Source: Dichotomocladium elegans
Taxonomy: Eukaryota > Mucoromycota > Mucoromycetes > Mucorales > Lichtheimiaceae
Assembly: GCA_025716815.1 (NCBI GenBank)
Contig: JAIXMN010000001.1
Span: 1,116,001-1,180,000 of the forward strand
DNA length: 64,000 nt
Direction of reading: 5' to 3'
Made by a program: the position numbers and the translations under genes. The notes beneath the pieces were generated by a model that did not search any database, was not told the DNA's origin, and saw only the letters and a list, made by a program, of their open reading frames with translations. Numbering within the stretch: position 1 is the stretch's first letter; each line of letters opens with the position of its first letter. Shown here piece by piece: positions 24,925-37,791 of the stretch.

Positions 24925-26164
24925 ATGTCCCGCTTTGGACGATCATTGCAATCGGCTCTTCGTGATCTTGAGTATGTCTATGGACACTCGAGCGTCCTAG
25001 CAGCGCTACATGCCCAAAAACGCCAAGATATTAAGCGTCTCTACTTGCAAGAAGTGAGTTCTGCTGGCGGACTCCATTCAACTAAGAAGAAAGACAGGTT
25101 GGCGCATGCCCGCTGATTTCGCCATGACATGTGACTCATTCCATTATTTCTATAAAGTACGCTTTTGGACGCCATTGTCGATACATGTCGTCAGAACAAG
25201 ATTCCTATTGTCCATACCAATAAGGGCGAGCTTAACAATATGACTCAGGATCGGCCGCATCAGGTTTCTGGATCTGCTGGGATCCACATGGGAGACTGAC
25301 ATTGTCCTAACCGTGCTTTTCGCTGTCAACCCACCGCGGTCCTTCTTCTCTTATGTAGGGCGTTGTGCTGGAAGCGTCACCACGTACGCCGATCGAACTC
25401 AAGGCTCCCAATCTATCTGATCGCTCTGAATTTTGGATTGCTCTGGACGAAGTCCAAGACCCTCAGGTAAATGAACGGAATACGTGCTAAAGACGAGCGC
25501 GTTACTCATTCGTTCTTTCAATATCGATAGAACCTAGGGTCTATATTACGGTAAGAAAATGGAAGCTTCATATCATCTTTGCAAAACAAATGAATGCCGT
25601 TTGTATTGATATACAGGACAGCTCATTTCTTTGGTGTCGATGGCGTAGTGCTGTGCAGTAAAAATAGGCAAGTCGGCAGTTGAGTGATCCTAATGTTGCT
25701 TTCTTGTTAACTTAATTACTTCTCTTCTTGTGGAAAGTGCTCCCTTGACACCCACCGTCTCCAAGGTCAGCGCAGGTGCAATGGAAGTGATGGATATCTA
25801 TTCCACACATAGCATGGTCAATTTCTTAAAGGTATGCGAAAGATCACTGGAAGCCGTGCATTAAGACAATCGGCTCAATTTATATAAGAATGCTGCGAAT
25901 AGTGGTTGGCACCTGCTCGCTGCGACAGCACCGGAGAAGACATCTGCTGACATGTTCCAAATCGTGCTACCGCCGGACCGGCCCCGAATGCTTGTCCTCG
26001 GCAATGAAGGCCAAGGTCTCCGAACAAACGTCAAACGCGTATGTCATCAAACTGTGAGCATTCCCGCACCTGATCGTGAAAACTACAAGGGCTTTGTTGA
26101 TAGCCTTAATGTGGGTGTAGCAACAGGGATTCTCGTTTCTTATTTGACGCGACAGCGTATGTAA
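24925..26164 (+). CDS. MRM1: mitochondrial rRNA 2'-O-methyltransferase Mrm1 (SpoU/TrmH family)
   Basis: Seven exons: 24925-25097, 25158-25263, 25359-25466, 25531-25550, 25617-25667, 25738-25831 and 25889-26164; 275 residues. The N-terminal part is a TrmH-type RNA-binding domain (VYGHSSVLAAL). The SPOUT domain shows its three motifs: NLGSILRTAHFFGVDGVVLC, LVLGNEGQGL and SLNVGVATGILVSYL, with SAPLTPTVSKVSAGAMEVMD between. Mrm1 methylates the 2'-O of a guanosine in the peptidyl-transferase centre of mitochondrial large rRNA using SAM. Exon 4 is a 20-nt microexon carrying the core of motif 1. The intron after exon 5 is GC-AG (GCAAGT). The stop is 38 bp from the convergent FHIP stop. Confidence 0.9.
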
Positions 26165-26202
26165 ATAGTGGAGGGTGATATACTATACAAATTTTACTCG
26201 TT

Positions 26203-29200
26203 TTACCATTTGCCATCGCTCGATGCAGAGCGAACCCTGGCCGTAATGGCCTCATCGATTATATCTAGACTACGTACACTACGCCAGTCTGCGAGGCTAG
26301 ATACCATTGAAATGCGGTTCTTCCACTTATCCATGTATGGCTTGTCGACATCCAATCCACTATCATTCCCATCCTCATCATCCTGCTGGAAAGGGCCAGA
26401 ATGCTCATCCACCCAATCGTAGGGTAAAATCAGCGAAGGATGAGCCTCTTGATATTTGTCCAATCCGGACTCGTTATAATTTGTCGCATGTCGCACTAAG
26501 ATGACCGCCGCCAGCTCCTTGCAGAATTCTTGAAGCACAATGTAAGAATTCACAAAGTTGGATAGCTTTGCAAAAGGATTAGTCATTGTGATGGGTGTGG
26601 CATTGGCCCTCTGAGATTGCTGGAAGAAGGAAGCCGAAGGCGAGCTGGGCGTGTCAGCGCTGTTCGTAGCAAGCACATTTGTTGCTGCGCCGGCTTCAAG
26701 GGCCTCGCGGTTCGTACGAAGCGACAACAGATTATTCGATTTATTTCCCCCTACTGGAGAACCTGGACTTAGAGGAGAAGGCGGGCTGTCTTTAGAACTG
26801 CTGGTCTTTGAGAACACCAGCTGGGACAGACTTGGGTGTCTTGATAATGATTTGCCTTGTTGCTCCCCGCGGTGGGATGGAGGGGTACGTGTAAAGGCTG
26901 ACATGGATCGTTTAGGCTGGTGGTGCTGATGGTGATGGCTGTTTGAAGTGGCAGTTGCATGGTGTACGCCACGCTTCTTTGCTATGGATATGCGCGTCTC
27001 GAAATTCGGTACAAGCTGTGCCCGCTTCAAAGCTTCGAAGGTGATCTAAGATCCGTAGAAAATACATCAGTACTCGACGAAGATGGCGTCGATGAAAACG
27101 TCTCTCGCTGACCTGCTCCAGGAGAGAGTAGAGGCTTCTTCTGTTGCCCTTGGCACTGGGCAAAGTCCACACGCCTCCGTAGAGCGAACCATCACCGCCA
27201 ACACGAACTGCTCTCCAATCACAAATAACACCATCCACACGCTTGTCGACGACGCCGACAATTTTTTGCAATATGCTAGTGACAAGGAGGTTCTGCTCCA
27301 TAGTAGATTCAAGCAACTTGAAGAATTGGTCAAAGATGCGGCTCATGAAGAGTCCTTCATACCCGCCGCATCTCTTGTAAGCTGGAATCTCGTTCTCAAA
27401 GCCTCTATGAAGAGCTGCGTCCTTGGAGGATACGATCATACTCATAGGGCGCCGCTGAGGACGACCACGGCGGTGCTCCGCCTCTCTGATATAATCCTTC
27501 TTCGTCTTTGCTGGAGGATAGGGAACCCGCCAAAAGTTTCTTGCCAGCAATCCATATTGAAACCGTTCGCGCGCTTCGTGAAAGTAGTCATCGTAGCTAT
27601 TACCCGGAATTACCACATTCTGGAGTGGTCCTTCACCGAGGGTGCCTTTACGGCTTTCACTCGTCGAACGTCTGGTGCCACTGGTATTAGTTCCGTGCAC
27701 GGACGATGCAAACGAATCCGACGATATTACAGACGAAAGAGGAGGTGATTTCATGCGCTCCAGTTCATCCTCAAGTGGCAATAGTGATAGGATGCTAAAG
27801 AAGTAAAAATAAGGATACCCACGTAGGCAGGAACAGTAATCCCGCTGCATCTTACCGTTCAACGAGCCAGCGGACCTTGTCAGTTTTGCTGTCTTTCTTA
27901 GCAGAATCTGTGAGCTGATCCTCACCCACGGCGAGCTCGCCAACCTTTTCGGCTTTTTCAATGGTCTCATTCGCCTTCTTTGATTCGTTACACGACAAAT
28001 CTGTGGTGCCGGGGAGCTCAAGCGTATCTCTGGACTCCTTAGCTCCTTCTAGTTTCTCGATCTCTTCGATATAATCACCCTCTGGGGTAATATCGAGGTA
28101 GTTGCGAAGGACGAGGTTGTAGATAGCAAACTGGTTGTATGTCTCGAGAATTGTATCAAACATTCGGAGCGTTGAGAGAGAGAGATCGTGGTATTCGGCA
28201 TTTATTCTGTTGATTAACAATAGACGCAGAGTGAGATCCACGTCCGTCTCATCACCTGAGGCAATCTTGTCTTTCTCGTCCTCATCTTCTTCATTCTGCA
28301 TGGAATCATCATCCTGGTCCTCTTCGATCAAATCGCTGCGGGGAAGAGTAGTGCGAACTTCAGGCTCGAGATCTTTGCCCACTCCTCCCTCCTCACCAAT
28401 CAAAACAACGAGGAAGGCATGAAGAAGCTTCTGGTCAGTGAGCGACCGGATCATTTCAGTTGTGTAGGCAGTAGCCGCGGTTGCAAGTTCTGCGGATGGT
28501 GAACTAAGGGCCGTACAAACAACAGGATGCCAAAAAATGGCTGTAAGCTGGGCCATTAAGGCAGTCATCAGGCGGCGCTCAGCGACGCGCGCAACGTCGT
28601 TGAGGTATTCCCAGAAACTGTAAAACTCGTCGACCGTTCTTTCACCCTCGCGCACTGCCTGAAGCGTTCGCACAAAGTTGACGTCAAAAGGGCTCCGTTT
28701 TCTTCTCTTCTTCTTGAAACTGTGGTGCGCATTCACTGTGATCATTAGGCTGTTGCTGGTGATCATGGCAGGCACGGAAAATTGAATCCTTCGCCTTGGA
28801 GGTCGTACAGGTATTACGCGACCGTTATCCGAGATTGTAAACGCCCCAGCATTCTTTGGTAACTTTGCGAAGAAAAGTGCTAATCGCTCGGCCTATTCAT
28901 GTATCATCTTTAGAGCCTTATGGGCACTGAACAAAGTTCCTGTGCTTTCTTACCATGACGTCGCAAAGTCCGGAATATTCGACGACGTAGCAGACGTATT
29001 CAGGATCGCCATCTAGTAAACGCAGCGCAAAGAGGATTGCCTCTCGAGCAATTTCACCTGTTTCCCCAGGCATGTTCATGTAGTCGATTAAATATGTGAA
29101 CATATCGAAACGAGGCTATATACAATAAATAGTGAGTTGTGCATGATTGTCAGTTGGATTGAGCGGCTGCTGTTACTTACTGTCAGAAACATATTCCAGG

Positions 29201-30092
29201 CAATCTTCTCATCCACACTCTCACGCCGCTTGTGGGATGTTCTCCCGTCCTTGCTGCTTCGCCAGACATTTTCACCAAGGTCGCGACACCAGCCACGTTC
29301 AAAGAAGAGATCCATAAGCGCAGCATTGGCTCCCTTAAAATGGGAAAAAATCCCGTGCATTAACTTGACAAGTTCCAGAGAGAGCTCACTGATAGCTTGA
29401 TGTCTTTCTTCGGGGCATGTCTGTGGATCAGTCGCGAGCTGTTCATAGTGATGAGCAATCAGTCTGTGGCACGAGCTGATAAGTTTCTGGAGAGGCACAT
29501 GGACTGCACGTTCCGGGAGAAGCTTTGCATGTACATTATTGACCAAGTTACAGAAGAAGCGAAGGCAATGAACGCGCATGCCGAAAGGCGTCTAAGAAAT
29601 TCAAATCGGAAGGGTGTGAGATATTTTACATGGCCAACTGGCACTCCTGCTTCCTCCTCAGAGGCATAGACCCACATCCACTTTCGCAAACTCAACGAGC
29701 TCCTCAAGGACGCGCTTGTGCAGCAGATACTCTAGACATGGGCCGGTTTCCAAGCTAGGCTCAACGTCGAGACTGTCGCTGGCACGTTGATACCCAAGCT
29801 CCTCAGACTGAATGAGCTGTACAATATTGCGCAGGCAGAGAGGGATGGGGGTTGAATCCACCGCATCTTTAAGCGGATCTGTTTTCGCAGATGGTCAGTT
29901 TTCTCTAGCTGTTGGAGCTTTAAAATAAAGGGCGGTCCCTTGAAAAAGGCGTCGCACCCTCTTTTTAGTTTTCTATCTACCTGGTGACGTTTCGTAGTAT
30001 TTTTGAATGCTCGTCCATGCTTCGGTCAAGAGTTCGAGATTAGATTTTGCATTGCTCCTTCCTGCCAGAAATTTTGACAGAAACATGGACAT
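26203..30092 (-). CDS. FHIP-family protein (FTS-Hook-interacting, RAI16-like)
   Basis: A long multi-exon gene of roughly 1,000 codons. In order: N-terminal MSMFLSKFLAGRSNAK; CLEYLLHKRVLEELVEFAKV; GMRVHCLRFFCNLVNNVH with HVPLQKLISSC; FTYLIDYMNMPGETGEIARE with ALRLLDGDPEYVCYVVEYSG; a block with ERRLMTALMAQLTAIFWHPV; an acidic linker; the C-terminal FFKLLESTMEQNLLVTSIL; and LSNFVNSYIVLQEFCKELAA. This is the FHIP/RAI16-like family. In fungi FHIP joins Hook and FTS to link early endosomes to dynein. A Ser-rich, His-rich insertion lies between the last two blocks. I verified several junctions (for example LLEQ to ITFEALKRAQ at about 27.05 kb) but not every exon edge. Confidence 0.8.
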
Positions 30093-31944
30093 GGTGGGCG
30101 ACCTAAGATAATAGGGGCAGGGGAGACAGCTGAGAAGAACAACTTGGTCAAGAAACGGAACAAGAGGACACTTTCCATCTCCGACAACCCGCGCCGAGTG
30201 GGACAGGAACCAGGGAGAGGCGCTACAGCGTCCCTCTCTCTCTCTCTTTAAAGGATCAGTAGGACAGAGGCTTATGTTGCACAAATTATTCCCATTCTCA
30301 CAGGCTTATCATGCTCTACATTGGGGTACCGTTGGTTATGTTAAAATTGAAGCTAATAACCATCGCTTCGAAGACCGACCCAATTGTTTGTTTCCTCTGT
30401 CACTTAAAAGTTATAGCACACACGTTGCCCTAGATGTATCTGAAACAAAGTCGCCCAACCGACAGCCGCCTTCGCAACAATTTTTGCATGAATCAATTTC
30501 TGGCGATTGATCTGAACGTGCATGCAAGTTCGATAACAGATGGAATGTTGCCTAGCTGCTATAAACACATGGTTTGGTATAATGTACTTTACTGATGCTT
30601 TATTCTATAGCAGGCTCCAGAAGATTTATCAAACGCGTCCAGATTCGTTGCTCTGCAGCCGCAAATTGGCATCTATTGGCTGTAATTAATTCTTTATCTA
30701 CTTTTCTACTTGGATGATGCATGACGCTTTCCGGTCTTAATCAATATGCTTTTTCTGTCCATATCTATATAAAAGATGCATAACCAGATGTACCCGAATG
30801 AGCATACCTTTAGTATGAGAGGGAGAAGTATTAGTTAGCGTGTCCCTCCTAAGGGCTTTAAGGCGCTTTCACAGCATAGGGGTGTTCAGATGGCTACTGT
30901 TGTAGTATACGGCTGAATATTGCAGCTATGATATCTTACATGCGGAATCCCAGAGCTTCAAACCAATTATCTCTCCGCGATTTAAATAGAAGATACTGTA
31001 AGTCCCAGTTTGTGTATATTGTGGTAACGGGTGCATCAAGCAAAATACATTTACCCATGATGCTCTTTTTGAGCAATCAACAGCAGGTACCTGTATATAT
31101 AATCGACGACACATAACCAGCATGTGTAAAAGATTAATATACTGCATTTCCGTAAAATGACTAAGATACCTATGGGTTGCTATGAAGTGAAGGTGAATCA
31201 CTACGAAAACCACTCGTGTTATATGAGACACAGGGATGACACACCCCCTCCCGGGTTTTCTATGAATTACTGCTTCGTCAACACAGAAGTCCCCTGATGG
31301 AGTGTTGTATGTCAGACTCGTGCTGGTTAAATGTTCTCCTATATTACACACAAGTGCCTCAGCTATAGGAGAAATAGGTGAATGAGTCTAGATTTTTCTC
31401 TTGTAATTATTTGCATGGCGATCAAGCCATCACACTTACAAACCGTGAGGGTCTAAGTTCCTCCTTGCTTCAACTACGAACAAACTCTGGTCTACCGTCC
31501 TGGCTACTACGCCAAAATGTTGGCGCATGTGGGGACTTGCAGCATAAAAACGCGATCTGTCAAGTCCAGCTCCGAGACGCCGTTCAGGACCCTTTTCAGC
31601 CATATTTCTTTTTTCCTTCCAGCTTGGGATGTTCACCCTACCCGAAGCTCCAGCGGAATCCACCCATAAGCAAGTAGTATTTTTTATGAATTGATTTCAA
31701 GGAAATATGCAGATGCAATGACCTCTGGCGGGGCTAACGGTGCATTATGTATGAGGGATAGACATCGATTTTATAGCTGTAACATCCAGTAGCAACCGTT
31801 GCTACAGGGTCAATGATCGGTCGTCTGTCGCTATACACGCACACCCACACATACACAAACGGATGACACAAGGGTAAAAACTCCGGGGATATTTGCATGC
31901 ATCTGTGTATGCTGCACGGGAACCGCAGCGGCAAGCAGAAGCAG

Positions 31945-31979
<35 letters not shown>

Positions 31980-32474
31980 CGCCATTGGGGTTATTCAGTT
32001 GGGTGGATCATTCTTACGTGTAATAACATTTTATAATATGAAGTCATGGTCGCCGACACGGTAGTTTCTTTATAGAACAACCAGTATAAGGGGATGCTGT
32101 GCTATTAATGCCTGGGAGATCGTGGATGGGGTAATCTATTCGTTTATTAGCCCAACGCATGTGTGATTGCAATGTGAATTCGATAAGGGTCACTCACATG
32201 TAGCAGGATTATAATCTTACTCTGTGCCAAAGTCTAATACGATTATTCGTTTGATAAAAACAATTTGCTCCCGGTGGACTACACGATCTAGAGGCAAAAA
32301 TAAGATTATTGATTCGTATAGCACAAAGCCGTTAGACTTCTGACTTTGTCATGTCACTTCCGGTTTATTGGAGTAGAGACAGGCTGCCTGAGACAAGAAT
32401 GATGTTGAAATGTGGTCCCATGAAACAGCATTTCATGCAGGCTCTTCGTATAACGTAGCTAAAATGGCTGTCTA
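30093..32474. other. long gene-poor region
   Basis: No gene I can support. Frames at 30926-31351 and 31436-31663 (both minus) are unassigned. The FHIP promoter is at the left end. The CAG repeat below lies inside. Confidence 0.4.
31935..31980. repeat. (CAG)n microsatellite
   Basis: About 15 CAG/AAG-CAG units, the last eleven perfect, in non-coding DNA. Confidence 0.9.
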
Positions 32475-32765
32475 ATGGGGGCACGTGCTCATGGCGGTTT
32501 GTTCCTTTTCTTTGCGCTATGCGCGTTTGCGGCACTTTTTTTTTATAGAAACGGGTTGACTGTTCGGGAATTCGGAGGAGGTAAATCCTCAAATGCAGCA
32601 CCAATTATAGATGTAGCACCACAAAAAACAACACCGCATGTTCTCTTGATATTTCGCCCTTTTTTCGACAGACAGGGAAAGAAAAAGAATGTAGGAAAAT
32701 GGGGCGCGGTTAACTTTACTTCGGATCCTCCTTGGCTTCATTTTGTCGGCACAAAGCGAGAATAA
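32475..32765 (+). CDS. possible small single-pass membrane protein
   Basis: A 96-residue ATG frame with one hydrophobic segment near the start (GLFLFFALCAFAALFF) and a basic tail. Not recognised. It may be a chance frame; there is no supporting splice or homology evidence. Confidence 0.2.
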   Translation: MGARAHGGLFLFFALCAFAALFFYRNGLTVREFGGGKSSNAAPIIDVAPQKTTPHVLLIFRPFFDRQGKKKNVGKWGAVNFTSDPPWLHFVGTKRE

Positions 32766-33497
32766 CATCAGCGAACATTGTCAGTCCTAAGACCGTAGTA
32801 TGCAAAGGCCGAGACATGCCCACATACTTGCTGTATAAACAAAAGGGCTTGTACGGGACCAATGACCGATGGTTCCCCGCGAGATGAGACAAAGTGACAA
32901 GGCGACCAGGGTACCCTGAATGACATACCGTAGAAACAGTCTATTTCTACTGGCAGGGCGCTATTTGCGCGGAATGGAACAGAGGAATCGCCAGCAAGAG
33001 TCTTGCTTCAATTGATATAGCACATTTGCTTCAAAGTTATTAGCAAAGACGGAAGATAAAAAGGAAAACGAAGTTTTAAAATTCCACGACCATTGAATGT
33101 CATAAACGTGCATAGATAAAGGGGCCGTGTAGTAGCGTGAAGGAGCAGACTTGACCCTTCTCCCTTCAGCTGGACTCCTCTTCCAGACCTTATCTTACCC
33201 CTCCCCCCAACACCGAACCCTTTACATCCGCATCTAAAGGAAACACCCTTCAACTCAACCCCCAAATGTATTGTATTAAAAAAGGACATAGTCTTGTCTA
33301 CGCTGCCTGCTGCTTCTTTAACCACTCATCTGGGTCTGCCCGTTGTCGTTTGCCTGCATCGTGCATGTATCCTCCGGGAAAGAAGCCCCCAGCTATTCCT
33401 GTTCCTATTTCTATCTCTCTTTCGTTACCAGTTTCTGTACCCTTCTTTTCTTTCTTTCACCTCTTTTCTCGTTGACATCTCTCTCTCATTGCAGACA
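32766..33497. other. intergenic / 5' region of the coiled-coil gene
   Basis: Pyrimidine-rich toward the right end (for example 33400-33490), consistent with a promoter and leader. No gene seen. Confidence 0.4.
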
Positions 33498-35488
33498 ATG
33501 ACGCCTGCCATTCCCAAAGACTGCACGAAAAAACGTCCGGTGATTGTCTCCCTACCCCCAAAGAAATCGTTTGAGTCTGAGGTCAGAGATACAATTCCTT
33601 TCCGTGTAGTCTTATAGTAAACTGAATATTTTCCTCCGTTATTTCTAGCTCTCCATTAAGCATGTACAGCAGAACTCAGAATCTAGCACCTGTCCGTGCA
33701 TCTGCACCGTGGCCGCTAATAGAGTGGCCAGCAGTATCTCTGAACGCAATGGCGATGGCGTTGGAAATAACGGCACTGACCTAACCTCGATGTTGTTATT
33801 CAGCAAGGTAAGGGTGCTATTTTTCCCTATGCCGTTAGCCGTTGACCGAAATCCTGCCCACTGCAGACCATACAGAAGCAATTGGAAGAGAAACAGCCAG
33901 AGCCACAACAAATGCCGACAGCATCAGCAATTACGTTGGAAGCAGCTACTTGTAACAGTGAGGTAAAGCCGAATACTGTCATTTGTATTTCCTTTTTTTT
34001 GCTCATTTTAAAGTAATAGACCAAGCTGGGACAATCATCTACCGCTGCCAGCAGGTCCGAGTGGTAAGTAGAATTCTATTAAAACTTTAACCACCTTGTC
34101 CTTCAGCTTCACCTCTAATATGAATCTTTTACTTTCTAAAGTAGCTGTAGTGAAGAAGAAAAAAACAGATTTGCTTCATCGCACGCTAATCTCTATGATG
34201 ATCCAGCAGTGATGCATGTGATCGAACATAGCAAGGAATGTCATGATGGACACGTAGGTCGTTTTTTATATAGCCCCAAATGAACATCAATATCTTAGAA
34301 GCTCATTTTACACAGAATCGCAAGCTATCAACAGCACATTCATCATCACCACCACCACTCGTACAACCAGGAGGAGTCAGTGTACACACGTTGCAGCATG
34401 GGTTTCATCCTGTATGTGCACCCGGCTATTACCCAGATTTAATCTGGGACACTCTATCCAAGAAGGTCGAACAGCTTATAGACGCAAGGATACGGTCCGC
34501 TTTTAGGCCCATAGATGCGCTTGACGAAAGCTCACGGCTTGACAGTCTCGAAATTGCAGTGACACAGCTCGAGCATCGTATATTTGAACTTGAAACCCCG
34601 GGAAAATGTCAGCAACAGAAAGAGCAACAACAGCAGCGGCAGCGGCGTCAATCAATGCCAATCAGAGCAACAACGGCCGATAAAGATGATGATACATTGT
34701 CTTCATCAAACATGCTGGACACCGAAAAGGCAGCCTTGCAGGCAACAATCGACAGTCTCAAATCAATGCTGCAGCACCAACAGCAGGAACATGCAAATCA
34801 TACTAAGAACCAAGGTGGACGCGAAAACAATTTTAGCAACAGTAGGAGTGGTGAGAAAGACAATGACGCACGGATGCAGCAGCTGCAGCGCGAATGCCAA
34901 GGGCTTCAAGCACGGCTAGCAGAGGAGCAGCAAAAGTCAAAACAACTCGAGCTGCAACATGTGGATTTCCACAAACGCCAGATCGAAGATCATATAAAGA
35001 TGGAAAAGATGCGGCAACAGATCCAAACGCTAGAATCTGAGCTCAAGAAACATCGCCAGCAACGGCCTGGAAGAATTAATCACAACAACCAACAGAATAA
35101 CCTAAACCGACGTGAGCAAAAGGAGATGCACACCCATCCCCAGCATTTCCATCATAACAGCACCGCAAGCTATCACGGGAAGCTCCCTACACCCGAATCA
35201 TCCCCCCTTTCCAGTCATCCCGAGCACCACAGCAGCAACCAGCAAGAGGAAGCTGTCCGCGAAGAAGACGGATATCTGATATTCAACACGAATATCAACG
35301 GTGAATTAATCCATTGCAAAGTCAAGATACCCACCATGGCTACGACTCGCCGAGTAACGGACATGGCACTGATGTCACCACCCATGACCCGCGCATGTTC
35401 GCCGCGCGATATATTGTCCGCAGGCAACAAGAAGAAAAGCGGATTAAATCCCAATGCACCCGAATGGAGAAATGGCACATGGAAATGA
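33498..35488 (+). CDS. coiled-coil protein with C-terminal PAM2-like motif
   Basis: Six exons joined in frame, starting MTPAIPKDC. Early exons are short and Ser/Thr-rich with a Cys cluster (SSTCPCICTV). The last exon (from about 34317) has a possible oligomerising helix (DLIWDTLSKKVEQLIDARIR), Gln-rich low complexity, a long coiled coil (about 34860-35060; RQQIQTLESELKKHRQQ), a His/Gln-rich linker, and EDGYLIFNTNINGELIHCKV. The C-terminus SGLNPNAPEW matches the PAM2 consensus (L-N-x-x-A-x-E-F) with Trp for Phe, a motif that binds the MLLE domain of poly(A)-binding protein. A role in mRNA-linked complexes is inferred. The family is not recognised. Confidence 0.7.
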
Positions 35489-36023
35489 TTTGTTTGTCTC
35501 ACAGCGACCGGCAAACATTTATAGTCTCATGGCAAAGTATCGTAAGCATATCATCCCATCCAAACCAACCAATCAACCTGATCAACGACATCAACGAACA
35601 TCAATACCACCAAGACCAATCCCAAATTTTGCATTTCCCTCCCTCTTTCTTGGATATAGTGAGTGAGCTCAAGGCGTAGGAGGCTGTGATTCGATGAGAG
35701 AGAACAGAAGACTATTAGCACCCTGTATATAAATATTACTAGTTTGCATCTTTGTTGAATATAGTAGACCCAGGAAGTGGCCAGTGGGGGGAGGGTGTTG
35801 TGGGTGGAAATGACGGGGTGTTAAATGATCGGTCTCGCTGTTACACATATACTGCTGCAAAGCGCGACCAATAACCACGCAATATTGTGCGGGAACGGTC
35901 ACACAGCGAAAAAATTACAGGCCCCATTCGTGGGAAATGTAATTTTCCTTTTTTTTCCCTCTTTCCCTTTTGCTAATTTCCAAAAGAGAGAGGGAGCAAA
36001 AGAAGAAAAGATAAGAACGAGTT
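35489..36023. other. intergenic
   Basis: 3' UTR of the coiled-coil gene and promoter of the arrestin. T-runs and GA-rich sequence lie before the arrestin start. No gene seen. Confidence 0.4.
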
Positions 36024-37267
36024 ATGAGACGGTTCACCACAGACTCAAGCAAGCATCTTCCACCTGTTGAGTTGCATGTGGATGAAGCACCTGTATATTT
36101 TATTGGTCCCGCCAGCCGAGATAACCCTATGTCTCATGTGCGGACGAGGCTCATGGGTAAGGTGGTATTCAACGATCCCAAGATCAAATGGAACCGTATC
36201 ACTCTCCAGTTCGTCGGTAAAGCTGGGATGGATATCCAAGCGCCTGTGCAGGCATTACCGAAAGAGCTGGCTGGGGATCAGCAGCAAGGCACGATGCGGC
36301 TTGACTCGACAATGCCTGTGTGCAAAATCGAAAAGGAGCTTATTTTCACAGGCGAGAAAATAATCGACTTTGGGCTCCATCTGCCGACGACGCTGCCACC
36401 GAGCATTCGTACGAGACACGCATATGTGGAATACACCCTCGCAGCCAATTTTTCAGCAGGGCTTTTATTCAAAAAATATCGGATTCAAAAATCGGTCATC
36501 TTGTGTCGCCACTATCTTCCCAGCCCGAGCGCTATGATACCCTGTGTTGAATACAACGATGCCCGGGAATGGTTCGAATGGTCCACAGAAGTGCCGAAGG
36601 CAGTGGCTGTCCAGGCAGGCGAAGTGGTGATTGCGTTTCGCTGGAGTGTGGAGAAAGAGCAGGTGGAGGTCGACCGGTTAGAACTCACACTGGAAGAGAT
36701 TGAGACGTACAGGTGAGGCTGGGCAGAGGGAGTAGATGGGATGGTTAGCTTACAATACATTTACCTTTGCTGTTCAAAAGATTTTCCACTAAAACAGGCG
36801 TCCACAATCTGCCTCCGATGATTACCCGCTTCCCCACAACAGTCTATCATCCTCCCTCGTTCTCAGGAAGCTCAGAAACTCATTTTATTCGTTCACCGCT
36901 TCCCATCAGCACTCCAGCACACAAAGTTCCTCTCTCCATTCGAACACACCACTTTGACCCTTTCCTGGACATTTCCCACCGGCTACGCCTCGTCGTCCAC
37001 TTTCGATCGGCCAATCTCAAAGTAGACCCACTCAACCTGGAATACCCAATCATTGTCACCGACTATCCAGCAGAGTCCACGTCTGCTTCATCCTCCGGCC
37101 CACCAGCGCCCCCGCACCCAGGCGGTAGTGACGAAGCTGTTTCCATCGACCTGGATTTGCCCGAATACACACCACGCTACGAAGTCTTAGAATCCTCCCC
37201 GTCTCTACTTCCTGCCATTGATACCAACCAACCTCAACCTGCATCCTCCTCCGCGACCCTTTTGTAA
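36024..37267 (+). CDS. alpha-arrestin-like protein
   Basis: Two exons (36024-36712, 36781-37267) in frame, 391 residues. The arrestin N-like fold covers about residues 10-155 (MGKVVFNDPKIKWNRITLQF; IIDFGLHLPTTLPPSIRT; AYVEYTLAANF). An arrestin C-like fold follows (VEKEQVEVDRLELTLEE; FDPFLDISHRLRLVVHF). The tail ends in DLDLPEYTPRYEVLE. Fungal alpha-arrestins recruit Rsp5-type ubiquitin ligases to plasma-membrane transporters. LPEY is a non-canonical WW-domain ligand rather than PPxY. The cargo is unknown. Confidence 0.82.
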
Positions 37268-37791
37268 TATATCCCAACCATTCTTATCAATATAGATTCT
37301 TACCACTACAGCCATCATTTCCCACTAATTATTGCAACTCTGGTCTTCCTCCTTCCCTCCCCGTACATCTACTTCCCTACTCTCACCCCTTGTAAGACGT
37401 ACAAAAAGAAAGGAAGAAAATATAAGGCACACTCGGGTGCTACGAGGGATGGTTCTAATGGTACAGATATGGTTTGGGATTTTATGAGTGGATGATGATA
37501 TCTGGTAGAAAGGCAGTTTTGTGCACTCGGCTATGCCGTCTGCGATGCAATAGCAACTGTCGCCTAGGATCGGTTGTCGTGGCTTGTTTAGCGCTAGAAG
37601 CTTGTTTTGATAAGGAGAGTAGCCATCGCTTGATAATATCGCTCAAGGATTCATTGGTTGACATGGGACAAGAACCTGTAAAGCACAATGATACTCGGTA
37701 GAAGTGTGTAAAATAAAATAAAAAAAAAGGGTGGGGGGGGAAAAAAGAGAAAAAGAGAGCGCAGGAGGGAAAGTAAAAAAGAGATCCAATC
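37268..37791. other. intergenic between convergent genes
   Basis: Shared 3' flank of the arrestin and the BRCA1-like gene. It includes a purine tract at about 37705-37780. No gene seen. Confidence 0.4.

Noticed and set aside
27083..27748. 221-codon plus-strand frame
   Set aside because: Antisense to the FHIP C-terminal exon, whose sequence matches the family.
30926..31351. 141-codon minus-strand frame
   Set aside because: No recognisable domain, no splice context and composition like random intergenic DNA.
31920..31985. Poly-Cys protein frame on the minus strand
   Set aside because: Translation of the CAG microsatellite.
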